A DNA stretch of 64,000 bases from Manihot esculenta (Eukaryota > Streptophyta > Magnoliopsida > Malpighiales > Euphorbiaceae), in contig NC_035161.2 of the NCBI RefSeq assembly GCF_001659605.2, forward strand, positions 37,343,956-37,407,955, read 5' to 3'. A program made the position numbers and the translations under genes. The notes below the pieces were generated by a model. It was not told the origin of the DNA. It searched no databases and saw only the letters and a program-made list of their open reading frames with translations. Shown here in pieces: positions 32,070-45,008 of this stretch (the first letter of the stretch is position 1; every line of letters begins with the position of its first letter).

Positions 32070-34873
32070 TCAAGGAGCGAGTTGGCGTCTGCTCCTTGTC
32101 ATAGTTTTTCGCAATTCTTGTAGCTGATGAGCTATTTCCTTGACATAATTTAGTCCCTCTTTTCCAGTTTGAAGAGAGTTAAACGTATGCTCAAGTAGGT
32201 TCCAATCACTCTCAAGTGCTTCCAGCCTTTCATTGAGGTCGGAGATTTCATTTTCAAGTGTGAACAAATCAATTTCTCTACACTTCTTGGAGGATTTTTG
32301 TCCACTGGAAGGAGAACGATTCCCTTCATTCCCAGCAATTTTATCTGTATCATCTTTAACATTAGACTGTCCATGGGCAGGAAAGGTTCCATTAGACACA
32401 GCTATATCCTTTTGCAGTGATGAACTATTCTCTTTCGTCTCACCATTTATTTGAGTCTCCCTCTTTTCGAGAGACTCACCCTTGTTAACTCCTTTCTCTA
32501 TGGTTTCTTCAGAGTGACTATCCGACAAGCACGCCGAAGCCTCTTGCTGAGAAAATTGGAAACATTTCATCTCCAAATCCTTCAAACATTGTGAAATGCA
32601 TAATTTCTCATCTTCAAATTCTGCTAAAGAAGACCTGACATCAATAGAATTTTCCTGGTCATTTAGGCAATTCTGGAAGTTGACATCATATTTTGCATAG
32701 CTTATGCTAGTACTATGTGAAGTTGAAATTCCTCCCTTCAGATCACAGGTTCCCTCTGCTATAGTCTCCACTGGCTCATCTAGGAAATTTAACCTGAGAA
32801 ACTCTATATCTGCTTCCAAATCTTGAATATCTTTCTCCTTTTCAGCCAAGAGATCATTAGCCCTTTCTAGTGCTTCTACATCATGCTCTGCTTGTTCTTC
32901 CATCATTCTCAAGTACTGCAAGGCCTCCATATGGACTGCTGCCTTTTCTTCCTGCAACCTTGTAATCATGGCCATTGCCTGATTTGCTGCAATTGCTGCA
33001 GCACTTCTTTCTTCATCTAATTCCTTATACAAAGCATTTATGCATCTTTTGTCATACTCAATTTGCCGCTTTAGTCGATCAACAGTATTTTCACCTTCAA
33101 TCTCACTGACAGTACTTCCATCAAGAAATTCCACATCAGAAGATTCAGTTTTCTCTACTGGTACTGTGTCCCGAAGCATCTGAACTACGTCAGAGTTAGA
33201 AGCTTCATTTGTCTGCAATTCATCATCATGACCCTGAAAGCTGGGGAGTATCTTGTCTGAATGTAAGCCAACCCCTTGAGCAGAAATATTTTCTATGGAC
33301 AACAACTTCTTGTCATCATTAACTATTTCAAGTTCTTCCAGAGGGGGTCTTTTTGCTGCAAAACCAGATGCTTCTTTTTCCTCAATACTGAGAGTAGACT
33401 TCCACACATCACTCTGATTCACATAAGGTGGATTCATACAAGAGACTTCATTAAGAACCTGATCATTTTTAACACCTCCTCCTCCTGTTGCAGCTACTGA
33501 CTTCAAAATTTCCCCATGCTTGTTTATGGAAATACTTATAACATTGTTTGTTCCCGTGCCAGCTGCTGCTAGAAAGAATTCAACGATGAGATATAAGTTG
33601 CACATACATATAAAACAGGCATGTAAAAATGAGAGGGAGACTCACACTTCAATTGTGATGCTTCAAAAGAATGTTCAACAACATTGAATGATGAGGAAGC
33701 ATTAACTACAGACATGAGCTCAGGTAGTCTATGAGGAACGGAATTTTCTGAGAGAGGAAACTTGAGCTCACACTTCTCTGTTGGCACTGCAACAGGGGCT
33801 TCCATCCCATTGGACAAAGAAGGAAAATTGTCTAGTGAAATAAGCTCAGGTGCAGAAGGATAGTTTCTCCGAAGAGCTTGCCGCCGTTTAAGCACATCAA
33901 AGCCACCATCTATGTCAGAATCAGGCTGAAAAAATTTCAAATCCTGCAGCTTTCCGACATCAGGCTGCATCTGTGGTTTATAGGAAGTGTAGTTCAGCTT
34001 ATCTAGGGGCATACAGTTTTTCAGTCTTTTAGGTAAAATTTCTGAAGCATGTCGAATTTTAGATTCTTCCTTAGGCTCCTTTATTTCAGGCACAATATTA
34101 CTACCCTCATCATCATCTGAAAATGGGAATTCTGACTCAGAATCAGAAGCAAATTTTAGCTCTGCATATCCTACATGAGACGATGGATCAAAAACAGTTT
34201 TCTTAAGATTGCAGGACGTTTCTGACCCAGGAAACCTCTCTCTCATTTTCTTTAAGCCCTCACGGTGAGTCAAACGCCGTGGCAAAGGAATAGTAGGCAT
34301 TGTCATCCCACTCTGTGGCGATTTTAGCACAAGTAGTTTGTCAGCATTTGGTCTTGATCTCCAAGGCTTATTGCAACACGAGCACAACCGCACACCCACA
34401 GAACCAGTAACAAATTCCCTGTTCAGAAATGAACTATAGCAACCATAAGCACTGAGATCATACCCAAAGTTACCCATCAATAGCCTGTGCATTTCTGGGT
34501 TTGATTTGGTATTCATGATAAATGACAAGAGACATTCCTCACACATGCCATGCCCATCTGCAAGCTTGCCATGAATACTACAAGAAAACAAGGATGATAT
34601 TTCTGATCTATGGTTGCTGCACAGTAGATTGCGATAAAATCCTGGTTTTTCATTGCCCAATAAGTGATCAAGCCTGGAACACAAAATGCAAGGTACTTGC
34701 AGTTTGCAATGACGTGCAAATTTTGTTAGCAGATATGAGAATACAGCATCAATAAGCAGCAAAAAATTCAGAAACAATTCACAGGCTGCAAACTTTAGAA
34801 CAGTCGTAAATTGCAAAATCTTCTGTACTTTGACAAATGAAGTACCATTTTCAGCCATTTCCACCATAATCAT
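32070..34873 (-). CDS. MyoB-type myosin-binding protein (GTD-binding / DUF593)
   Basis: The protein binds the globular tail of class XI myosins and acts as a vesicle-borne myosin receptor. Two coding exons, 33646-34873 and 32070-33568, are joined by a 77-bp GT-AG intron in phase 1, giving 908 residues. An N-terminal hydrophobic segment (about residues 27-50, LKFAACELFLNFLLLIDAVF) would anchor it in a membrane, followed by Cys pairs (CILCSRLD, CEEC, CSCC). A long polar region follows. The GTD-binding coiled coil lies at about residues 572-671 (VDRLKRQIEYDKRCINALYK, then EALERANDLLAEKEKDIQDL), and a second coiled coil is near the C-terminus (LENEISDLNERLEALESDWN). An untranslated first exon near 36054-36140 with a gtaaac donor is likely, so the transcript probably starts near 36.1 kb, divergent from INDH. 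Which MyoB paralogue it is cannot be decided here. Confidence 0.93.
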
Positions 34874-34889
34874 TTTAGAATCGCAAGAG

Positions 34890-36140
34890 ATTCTGAGCTG
34901 GGTGAATAAAGTGAAGTTTTATTTGGTCAATAAAATACATATGCCAATCATCCAAGTGCAAAGTTGAGGTTCCCATCTTGAATTACTTAAGCAACAGCAG
35001 CCTCCTGATACAAGAAAAAGATCAATAAATATTGGAACAGCCAGTATTTTTTTAAAGAGAACAAATACATTCCCACAAATCTACAGTAATACTTTCCAAC
35101 AAATACTCTTCAGCAGGCTCTTGAAAGGTAGGGACTCCACCCATATATGATTTGAAACAAAGCCAACAAAGTCATCTGTTAAATTTGGAGAGAGTGCTGA
35201 GCATATTAAACATTAATTCATTTTATATGGATTTATATAAATGATTGAGTGGTTTTATATATCAAAATAACCAGCCAATTTGATATCACAACTCAATCCC
35301 TTATATTCACCTTTATATTTTTATATGTTTCCAATGTGGGATTCTCAACGTTATCACCATAGATTCATTGAGAAAACTCATTTCTTTGCTTTTCCCTCTC
35401 CTCTTTAACTAAAATCCAAATGAAAACTGTAAACTTCCAAAGATCATAAAGGAAAGATGTCCTCATAAACAAGGGTAGTTAGTGTCAAATGCTCAAATAC
35501 ACCAAATTTGAGAAAAGCGAAACTCTGAATGCGAACCAAACAAAAAGGCACCTACATAATTGCGCAATATAATAATCTAATAAATTAACAAAAAAAAAAA
35601 AAAAGAAAACAAAGAAACTAGCAACAACAATTCTAATTAAGATCAGAAAGCTGTCATCTAACCCGACAGCTTAAAGCCAGCAGCAACTAATGCATAAGAA
35701 TAAATTAATGCACAATCAAAACATTTGATTTAGAGAAAGCAAACCCATATTTTCAGTTTTAAGATGCTATGTGGTCCAGGGAAAAGAAAAACAAAAACCC
35801 ATGTGCTTGTATATTTAATAATTAGGAACAGTTGCATTACATTCAAGATCGCAGCTTTTCCAGGTTAAAAACCACAAATATGGAGAAATCAATAACCGCT
35901 AAAACCATGAAATATGGATTAAATATAAAAGGGTGAGTATCAAGCGTAATGTACGTTTCCATCACCTTAAAGATTCATATAAAAAGGAAACAAAAAGAAT
36001 GGATTTCAATAATGTGCAAGGAAACAAAAAAAGAAGGGCAGAGAAGAAGTTTACCTGGTTGGCGAATAACGATGGATTTAAAGAAGAAGAAGAAGAAGAA
36101 GATGACAACGATAATTGGAGGTTATGCAGATAAAGGTTGA
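34890..36140 (-). other. Putative 5'UTR exon and leader intron of the myosin-binding gene
   Basis: On the minus strand a purine/pyrimidine-rich leader at about 36054-36140 (including a GAA/TTC run) ends in CAG followed by gtaaac. A possible acceptor ttgtatcag lies near 35005. The intervening DNA is intron-like with no supported gene. Near 35210-35360 there is a repetitive-looking segment ending in ccaatgtgggattctcaac, a phrase common in plant intergenic repeats. Exon edges are inferred. Confidence 0.45.
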
Positions 36141-36580
36141 TGAAAATTGTTAGAAATTATTGCGGGAAAGAAGAATGTGAGGGAAAAAGATAAAAAGGAA
36201 AAAAAAAGGAAAAAAGAGGAAGGAAAAACATGATGGAAATTACAAGGACATCCTTGACTTAGAAAGGGATTGACCGTTGGAATTAACTGTCTCTGAATCT
36301 GTTTGGCTGTCAAAATTTTCAATCATGAGGAAAGCCCAAAAAAGCCTATGGCCCATGGGCCTAGATGATTTCTATGTTTCAGTAGCCGAGCATTTCCCCT
36401 TCGTTTTCTTCGCCTTTCCCTCCCCTCTTCTGGATTCATTCTTTCAGCAAAACTAGTACTCCTTTTTCCCAATTCACATTTAGTATAGATTATAGAAGTA
36501 GCACACTGATCTTGGATTTTGTCTGAAAAGGAAATTTTCAATCTTAGGGTTCTTCGCCATTTGTACTGCTGGATAGATTC
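36141..36580. promoter_or_regulatory. Compact divergent promoter region
   Basis: About 440 bp separate the INDH start codon (plus) from the presumed leader of the myosin-binding gene (minus). No clear TATA box is seen on either side, which is common for housekeeping genes, so both transcripts probably start inside this interval. Confidence 0.5.
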
Positions 36581-39500
36581 ATGAAGGGCTTCTTTCGACC
36601 TTTAACTGTAAGGCTCTTTTGGATTTGAATATTATAATATTTTTCGCGATTCATATGATGATGATGAGGTGAGCTTATATCGTAGAGGCTTGGAGGTCTT
36701 AGAACCTATGCAGCATCATTTAGTAGATCAAAGCTGCGGCTTGAAGGGGTTAAGGATGTTGTTGCTGTTGCTTCTGGTAAAGGCGGCGTCGGCAAGTCCA
36801 CAACTGCTGGTAGTTTTTAACTTCTTTTCTTGATAGTGGGTTTTGGTCGTTGTCTTTTAGGGTTGAAAAAATTTACAAGATTTCAATTTCTTTTATATCA
36901 AATTGTTTCGTCCTTGTGTAGAACATCAAAAAGGCACCTGCCGTTTCCCCGTTCTTATTACTAATGATTTGTGTTATTTATACATACTGGTTGATTTTGC
37001 AGTTAATTTGGCGGTTGCCCTTGCTAACAAGTGCCATCTGAAAGTGGGTTTGCTCGATGCGGATGTTTATGGGCCATCTGTTCCAACGATGATGAAGATT
37101 AGCAAAAAGCCAGATGTCACTCAAGGTAATAATTCGATTCTCTGAAGTGCTTTGAAAGATAAGTTGTTGAATATGATATTTCTGAATCTATATTCATGAG
37201 TTAAATCCATTCATTGTTACTGCAATAGCTTAAGATAGTAGAGAATTGGTTCAGCTATTTTTTAAATTATTTTCTAACTTTGGAGGATTTTATGCTTCAG
37301 TATTTAACTGTCACCATTGGCTTACATTTACACATAATCATACTAATTTGATTCACTCTTCCTCATCTCTCCCCTTCCTCCTCCTCCTCATCTTTCTTTC
37401 CCTTTCTCTCCCTTTCTTCATATATATCAACCTACCTACATAGCAGATGCAGACATTGGAGAATGGATTTGTATTGCTGCAATTTCTTTTTCTTCTAGCA
37501 GCTCCCCACTCAGTGAAAGTTTTTTGCCTTTTGAATTTAACGTTGAGAAGGAACTTGATCTGATATACAACCATACCCTTTTATTGTAAAGATACTCTAT
37601 TTACCAAGATTATGCCTTCTTGAATAACAAATCACTTACTATTTTTCGTCCACTCTGCTGCAGATACAAAGATGATACCAATTGAAAACTATGGAGTTAA
37701 GTGTATGTCAATGGGATTTCTTGTGGAGAAGGACGCCCCTATTGTGTGGAGAGGTCCCATGGTAAGTGCTTTTGCATCTATGTTAGAACATTTTTCCAGA
37801 CTATTACAATGATTTACATTAACATAATAAATTATAATTATTTTAGAACTCTTAAGTAGTGGTTTGCAAAATACAGTGTTAACAGTGACCATGACGAAAA
37901 TAGAGATCTCTAGATAGTTACTCAAGTAATATCATAGTACCCTGCTCTTGAATAATTATTCTATTGCTGTATTTGAGAAGTTCAGTTAACCTTTTTCTTT
38001 TCAAAGGTGATGAGTGCTCTTGAGAAAATGCTGAGGGGAGTTGACTGGGGAAATCTTGACATACTTGTGGTGGATATGCCCCCTGGTACCGGTGATGCTC
38101 AGCTAACTATGAGTCAAAATCTTCAGTTATCAGGTGTCTGAAATTCTGAATATTTGTTCTCCATCATGCATGACATGACATTTTGTTAAAGACATTACAA
38201 ACTTGAGATTGCTTCTATACAATCTTTAGTTGACAAAGAATTTGGGGGTTGGTTGGTGCCTAAAGATACTATTTCATTAATGAATATGTGAGTATCATTT
38301 TACCAATTGGATTATGAAGTTGATGTTGTGCTGTTAGTACTAGCCTTCTATCTGAATTTATGTTGCTAAGTTTGTGTCTATTGACACTTTACATTTCTGC
38401 ACTTACATTTTGTTCTTGGCCTCCTTTTTGATGATTTCCTGGATGGTGCACTAAGCTTGTTCTGACACTTAAGGCTGCAGGAAATAAATTCCAATCTGTT
38501 TTGGGGCTTTTTATTTTGATTTTAGGGGGCACATACTTTAGAGCAACTCTTGTTAATTTTTTTAGGGGTATTGGACAAAAAAATCTAAACGTTTAGGGTA
38601 ATTCACATTTATATTCAACACTTTAAATCTTGAATAATAAAGTGAAACCTTTTCAATTTGCCATAATTATAGTCAAGAGAACTAAATTGAATTTGGAAAA
38701 GTTAATGACAAATTACGATGTAGTTCTTAAAGTTTTATATTATTAATAAAACTTATAATCTTTTAATTTAATTTTATATTGAAATTAAATATATCTTATA
38801 TTTATCATATGTAATATTAAATATATTATAAATAAATTCATATTATATAAAACATCATATGTAAATTATATATTAAAATATTTCACTAGATGCTTATACA
38901 CAGTATTACAATTTATGTGTATATTTTTTATATTTGGAAAATTTTACTTTCTATTAATAATAATCTAAATAAAATGAAATATTATATGTTTTAAATTGTA
39001 AAGTTTTTTTTCCATATTTTAAATTTTTATTAATAATCTATGATATTATATAAAAATAGAAATAGGGGTAAATAATGGGATTAACAAAAAATGACATTGT
39101 TGTAATAAAAATATGTATTCAAAGACTATTTTATTAGTCAAATAGAACTTTACAGATTATATTGTAATTTATCATTAACTTTTCTAAATTCGATTAGTCC
39201 TCTTAGTTATAATTGTGACAAATTGAAACCATCCAAGATTTAAAGTGTTGGATATAAATGTGAATAACCGTAAACGTTTTAATTTTTTTGTCCAATAGGC
39301 AATAGCCCATTTTTTTAATATAATAATTTCACATATCATAAAGATAACAAATGTTTTTTTCTTTCCTCTTTTTCCCCATATTTTACCCAATGCCCTACCC
39401 ATTGGGGGCATATTAGCCAAAAAGGAGAAAAAAGAAACCAGAGGGAAGATTTCTTTTTTCTAATTATATTGCCTATGAGTAACTTAGCTGAATAAATTTA

Positions 39501-40684
39501 AGTTTGTAACTAATTATTGTTGATTTGCTGGCAGGTGCTCTTATTGTCTCAACTCCACAAGATGTTGCATTAATAGACGCTCGTAGAGGAGCTAAAATGT
39601 TCTCTAAAGTTCAAGTTCCTGTATGCTGATTATGTTTCCAAATTCTGAAAGATTTCAATTTCCTCAAGTAACTTGGCTTGAATCAGGAAGATTATGCTGG
39701 ATGACTGATGAATGCTTGATTGGCAATATATTATTCTTGGTTATATTATCCCGCTAATTACGGTTATGAATTATCATTTTATAAGCTTGCTGGTATATAT
39801 ATCATAAAGGGTAGGGGTTTAAGTCCTCACTGTCACTTGTCAGAAGGCATGACTTGTTGAACTAAGTTATTGACATGCATGTTTAGACATGTGGGCATGT
39901 ACAGGTGTATGGATGTTTCTTGTCATGCATTTATTTACATTTGATTTCCACATCCTAGTAAGATTACTAGAAACTGACAGGAAAAAAATGTTAGCCCCTT
40001 ATCTTATGCTTGGCTCTCCTACTAGTCATGGAAATGGTTTAAATTTTTATTTCAAGTTTTGGGCTCCTTCACTTGAAATGAAATGGAAGCTGTCATTAGC
40101 ATTTTTGGTTCTATTGGTACTTTGTGATTGCTTTGCAGATTTTGGGATTTATAGAGAACATGAGCTGCTTCAAGTGTCCACACTGTGGTGAACCTTCTTT
40201 CATTTTTGGGGAAGGAGGAACCCGAAAGACAGCTGCTTCAATGGGTTATAATTTTATTGGTGAGGTACGCAAAATATTTTGAACAGCTTAAATCCTAATT
40301 GTGGTGAAGAATTCATGGGACGCTAGGAACTCTTTTTCTTTTTGTGTTTTTTTTTTTGTTATTCTTCTTGTTGCAAGATGCATCTTCAGTTAGGTGCCTT
40401 CCAAACTCAAGTTGCCTGCATAAACTATTGAATGCAATGCGATTGAAGTGTCGGAGTGTAATATGATTAGGTTAGTCTAGCATGATTCAACATTAATGTG
40501 TTTCTTATTTCAGATTCCATTAGAAGTGGAGATCAGGAAAGGTGGCGATGAAGGTGTCCCAATAACAATATCATCACCTGATTCTGTAGTCTCCAAGGCG
40601 TATGGTGATGTGGCACAAAATCTTGTTAAGGGACTCCATGAATTGGCAAAGGAACAAACTCTACAGCCGGAGATTAATCTATGA
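36581..40684 (+). CDS. INDH: INDH/NUBPL-type Fe-S P-loop ATPase (mitochondrial complex I assembly)
   Basis: This is a Mrp/NBP35-family P-loop protein. The IND1/NUBPL branch delivers or supports iron-sulfur clusters for mitochondrial complex I. Eight coding exons: 36581-36607, 36686-36809, 37003-37125, 37664-37761, 38007-38133, 39535-39620, 40139-40264 and 40514-40684. All have GT-AG junctions in consistent phases and give 293 residues. The N-terminus [20 protein letters not shown] is basic and amphipathic like a mitochondrial presequence. The deviant Walker [10 protein letters not shown] is at 40-48. [12 protein letters not shown] follows, then [14 protein letters not shown], and the cluster-binding CPHC is at 208-211. 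The C-terminus is [20 protein letters not shown]. Intron 5 contains a terminal-inverted-repeat element (38571-39296). The gene is divergent from the myosin-binding gene. Confidence 0.95.
38571..39296. mobile_element. MITE-like element with long terminal inverted repeats in INDH intron 5
   Basis: The left end TTGGACAAAAAAAT and the right end, read in reverse complement, are the same. The inverted similarity continues for roughly 150-190 bp (shared cattcacatttatat, caacactttaaatcttg, aaaagttaatga blocks) with about 20 percent mismatch and one indel. Both ends are flanked by TA, so a TA target duplication is possible. The middle is AT-rich and non-coding. Superfamily is undecided (Tc1/mariner-like by the TA, but the TIRs are long). 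Confidence 0.85.
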
Positions 40685-42071
40685 AATTGTGCTGCTTGGT
40701 TAGTGGTTGCCTTCAAGAGGGTAAGATGGAACTGTATACCAGAATGGTCTGTTATGAATGCCAATTTGATTCATTTGTCTTTTCACTGTATGAAGAAGAA
40801 ATTAATGTATTCTAGGCCTGATTAGATTGGAAGTACACTCATTAGGAAGCAACTTTGACCATTTTGCCCTAGACCGATTGCAAATTGTCAACTAAGGATG
40901 TAATTTTTTTGCCTACCCAAGGATGAGTTTGTTAATCAAATATTAGACCATTTGTTGTAATCATTTCAAATATTTAGCCACAATGTGGCATATAATTGCT
41001 CTCTCTCTCTTTCTCTCTCTCTCTCTCTGCTTTTTCAGTGTGGTTATATCTCTGTTGCAGAATATGTAGTTAATATTGGGAACATTAATTACTGAAAACT
41101 AGATTGCGATGAGTTATGGGAGAAATCCTTTTGTTTGACAAAAAGTTGCATCTCAATTGCAAATTGGCAATATCCTTGTAGGCTTACACATTGAAGAAAA
41201 GGAAAGCCTCTGTATTTTGTAGGCTCCATTCTGTCAACAATGCAAGCTGAATGAGAATGAGATAAGAGTTTAATGCTTATATTCATTTTACATTTGGGGT
41301 GAACATGTGCTGCTGTGAGCTCTTAACTGCTTAAACGCATGACCCCCAAATTCAATGTTCATTTGCGTTAGCAAAGATTTTGATTATGTGGTGTCGAGTT
41401 CATTTCAACAGAAGAAATTGCACTATTTCTTTTTCAGCTTTCTACTAAAATACTGAATATGAGTACATATTCTTCTTGGGAGAAAGAGAACTGGAATCTG
41501 GCGTTGTTGTCTGCCAAGTGGATGATTTATCTTTTAAATGTTTTACAGGATTGCTAATGCTATTGGTCAATGCGAGCTAATACTAATAGCCGTGGATTCT
41601 CAATTAGAGTTTTCTTTTTCTTTTTTTTTTTTAAATTTCCAATTCATTGTCCTCTGTTCAAATTGCAAGAATCTATATCCCAAACACTGGTGGCTTGCCC
41701 TTCATTTCCCAATGTATTCGGGCTAAACGGATATTTACATTTACAGAAAATATTCCTTTTAAACCAAAAAAATAAAAGGGAAAAATGACATTATCCACCC
41801 ATGTAAAGGAAATAAAAGAAAAATGAAGGGAGAATATTATATATATATATAAGAGAAGAAGTTGAGGAGAAGGAAGAAAAAGGATTCCGAGAAAAAGTGA
41901 AGTGAAAAAAAGGAAAGAAAAGAGAGGAACATTGAAAGTTGCAACGTCAAGTTGACTGAGAAGGAAAGAATCATTATAATATAATACTATTCATTTAAAT
42001 TCTTGTATTTCATATTCTTCCTCAATTTCATTTCCTTCCTTCAACACTCTCTTCACCTCCACATCCTCTGG
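40685..42071. other. Intergenic region between INDH and the pfkB kinase gene
   Basis: It contains the INDH 3' untranslated region, a CT microsatellite (about 40998-41028), and a purine-rich stretch at 41760-41960 probably within the pfkB promoter/leader. No other gene is supported. Confidence 0.6.
40998..41028 (+). repeat. CT dinucleotide microsatellite
   Basis: A nearly perfect run of CT with one extra T, in the INDH downstream region. Confidence 0.9.
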
Positions 42072-45008
42072 ATGCATCAATTCACCATATCCCTCCATTC
42101 CCCTTTCCTTCATTCTTTCCCTTCTCATGCTCACTCTTTGCTTTCCATCTTCCCTTCAAACCCTAGACTAATTCTCCCGATTTCGTCCCCCAACCGGCCT
42201 CATTCCCCCTTCGCCTGCGCCGGAATCCAACTTTCTTTGCCCTGTCACTATTCTACCTCTCTCTCCTCCCCAAACGGCGTCCTTCACAATTGGAAATTGC
42301 GCAGCCTTGGACTCAAAAACATCGATGTTGCCACCCTAGGTAATCTCTGTGTCGATATTGTTCTTAGTGTTCCCGAATTGCCCCCTCGTTTGCCGGAGGC
42401 TCGCAAAGCTTATATGGAACAGTTATCTGCTTCCCCACCTGATAAGGTTTGCTCTTTTTTGCTTCTCCGTGTTAAACTTCTATCTGTTTGATCGTTTCCC
42501 CTAATATCTTCTTCTCTTTCAGCGATGTTTTTGTAAACTAAATAATGTAACCGACATTAATTTTTATCCGGATATCTTTACAACGCAGAACGCAGAGGAA
42601 AATGAAAAATTTTATGGTCATATCAGCATATTAAGAACAATTGAGATATGCATGGTACAATAACCAAGGTTTCTGGATGATATTCATATTCTATCCACGA
42701 TCACCCTCTGCATGGTTATTGTCTTGTTTGATGTGGAGACATTTATCTGATTACTAGATGTAAACATTGTAGGAAAAGCAATCCGTTTAGAGATCAGAAA
42801 AAATAATCAAATGAAATACAATGATTGTATTTCATAAAATTTTTAGTGTTCTAACAATGTATATCAGCTATTAATTTGTTCGGTTGATTATATGTTTTAG
42901 CAATACTGGGAAGCTGGTGGTAACTGCAATGTGGCCATAGCAGCTTCCAGACTGGGACTCTCTTGTGCCACAATTGGACACGTGGGCAATGAAATTTATG
43001 GAAATTTCCTCCTAGATGTGCTTCGTGATGAGAAGATTAGTGTGGTTGGGATGAGTGAAGATATTGATGTCACCGACAGTTCGAGTATCTCATACGAGAC
43101 GCTTTTATGCTGGGTTCTTGTGGACCCTTTGCAAAGGCATGGCTTTTGTAGGTAAATTACTCGGTCTATTTTTCCCAGCCTGTGCAGAATAGCTTGTGCC
43201 CCATCACATCGTTTTTATGTATTATTGATTTAGCATGGTCTATCGTGTAGAATTATAAGTTTTGTGCATATTTTGTTTTTCAGTAGAGCAGATTTTAGTG
43301 ATGAGCCAGCATTTAGCTGGGTCAGCAAATTATCAACAGAAGTAAAGACGGCTATTAAACAATCAAAGGTCCTATTCTGCAATGGTTATGGCTTTGATGA
43401 GCTCTCCCCCAGTTTGATGGTCTCTGCTCTAGATTATGCTGTTGAAGTTGGAACCTCTGTTTTCTTTGATCCTGGGCCACGTGGAAGGAGCCTTTCTACT
43501 GGAACACCTGAAGAACAAAAAGCACTTCACCATTTCTTGAAGATGAGTGATGTTCTTCTTCTAACATCTGATGAGGTTTGTGCTAGACTTTTCTTTGAAT
43601 ATTTAACATTAACTTAGGTTTCCTTCCAAAATTTCATCATTCAATCTCATATCAGAACTAGTTATTGAAAACAACCCCAAAATTAGGATATTGTAGTGCA
43701 AAACAAACAATTAGCTTTTGTTGTTGATGTTATGTGTTTCAGTGTTTTGTTTTTCGCATTTGAGATTTGTAGAGGAAAAAAATGAATTTGCTCTACTTTC
43801 AACATAGCATTGTTGTTCATGACTGTTGTATCAGTGCTGCAACATTGTACTGTCCACGGGAGGTGCAGGTGAAATGGAACACTGATTTCTGGCTCTTTGT
43901 TAGCCTAGAACAGAAGCGTGCCTGAACAACTACACACCACCAATGTGGTAGTAAATTAACTAAAGTTGCATTTCATTCTGTTTTATTATATTATATTATC
44001 ATTTCATTTAACTCTCCCTTTACTACTTTAAAAGTGCTCCTGTCTGCAAAAATTTTACATTAACCAGTGGTTACTTGCTGGTGATCTGACTTAGCTTATT
44101 CTTCATTCTTATTAATAATCTCCCAGGCCGAGTCATTAACTGGCATAGAAGACCCACTGTTAGCTGGGCAAAAGTTGCTTATGAGTGGCATACGTACGAA
44201 ATGGGTGATTGTGAAGATGGGTTCTAAGGGTTCGATTCTTGTCACCGTGTCAAGTATTTCTTGTGCACCTGCATTCAAGGTATAATGTTTCTATAATTTT
44301 CCTTTGACTTGTTTGAAGCAAAAATTTGTATCATGTATGAGTCAATTTTTTGTTATAGTGTGTTTGTGAATATGTTCTTTTTGAAATGTTTTCTTCGTGT
44401 TTAATTTAATTACAAAACTTGAAAAAAAATGTAATTACAGGAGCATTGCCTGCTGTTATATGGGTCTTATATCTTAACCTGTTATATGCATAGAACTTCC
44501 AGTTAGCTTTTCTATAAATGCAAAGAGCGCCTTCCTTTACGTTCTGTCAATCTAATTTCGTGCTCCTGCATTATATAATGGAGAGTGAAAATAGAAGTTA
44601 ATTGGTATTCTGTCATATGCTCAGGTGGATGTCATTGACACTGTTGGGTGTGGAGATAGTTTTGTAGCCGCTATTGCATATGGGTTCATACATAATTTGC
44701 CCTTGGTAAATACATTAGCAATTGCAAATGCAGTGGGTGCTGCAACTGCCATGGGTTGTGGAGCTGGGCGCAATGTAGCAACCTTGGAGAAAGTAATAGA
44801 ACTCATTAGAGCATCAAACCTCAATGAGGATGATGAATTTTGGAACGAACTTGTAAAGAATTTGGATAGTCAGGAAATTACATTTCTTTCAAAAATGGTA
44901 ATCAATGGAAGCAACAATCACCTGAATCGCATTGCCTTACAGAAGGTGGTCTCTGACTTGCTGCCTAAGCTCGAGTCTGCACCCTTGGAGGGAAAAGTGG
45001 CTTCTTGA
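42072..45008 (+). CDS. pfkB-family carbohydrate/nucleoside kinase, plastid-predicted
   Basis: A ribokinase-fold kinase that phosphorylates a sugar or nucleoside hydroxyl with ATP. Five coding exons, 42072-42446, 42901-43151, 43284-43575, 44127-44279 and 44625-45008, in consistent phase, encode 484 residues. The first about 75 residues are Ser/Pro/His-rich without acidic residues, like a chloroplast transit peptide (MHQFTISLHSPFLHSFPSHA). The core starts at VATLGNLCVDIVLSVPELP. PfkB signature 1 is GGNCNVAIAASRLG (131-144). Signature 2 is IDTVGCGDSFVAAIAYG (361-377), where Asp368 is the catalytic base and Cys replaces the more usual Ala of GAGD. Substrate is unknown; I would not equate it with fructokinase, and the pseudouridine or adenosine kinase branches are alternatives. 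It is convergent with the FLK-like gene. Confidence 0.92.

Noticed and set aside
31815..32123. 102-codon plus-strand frame overlapping the 3' end of the myosin-binding gene
   Set aside because: Its right part is the antisense of the conserved coiled-coil exon; the left part is 3' flank without family resemblance.
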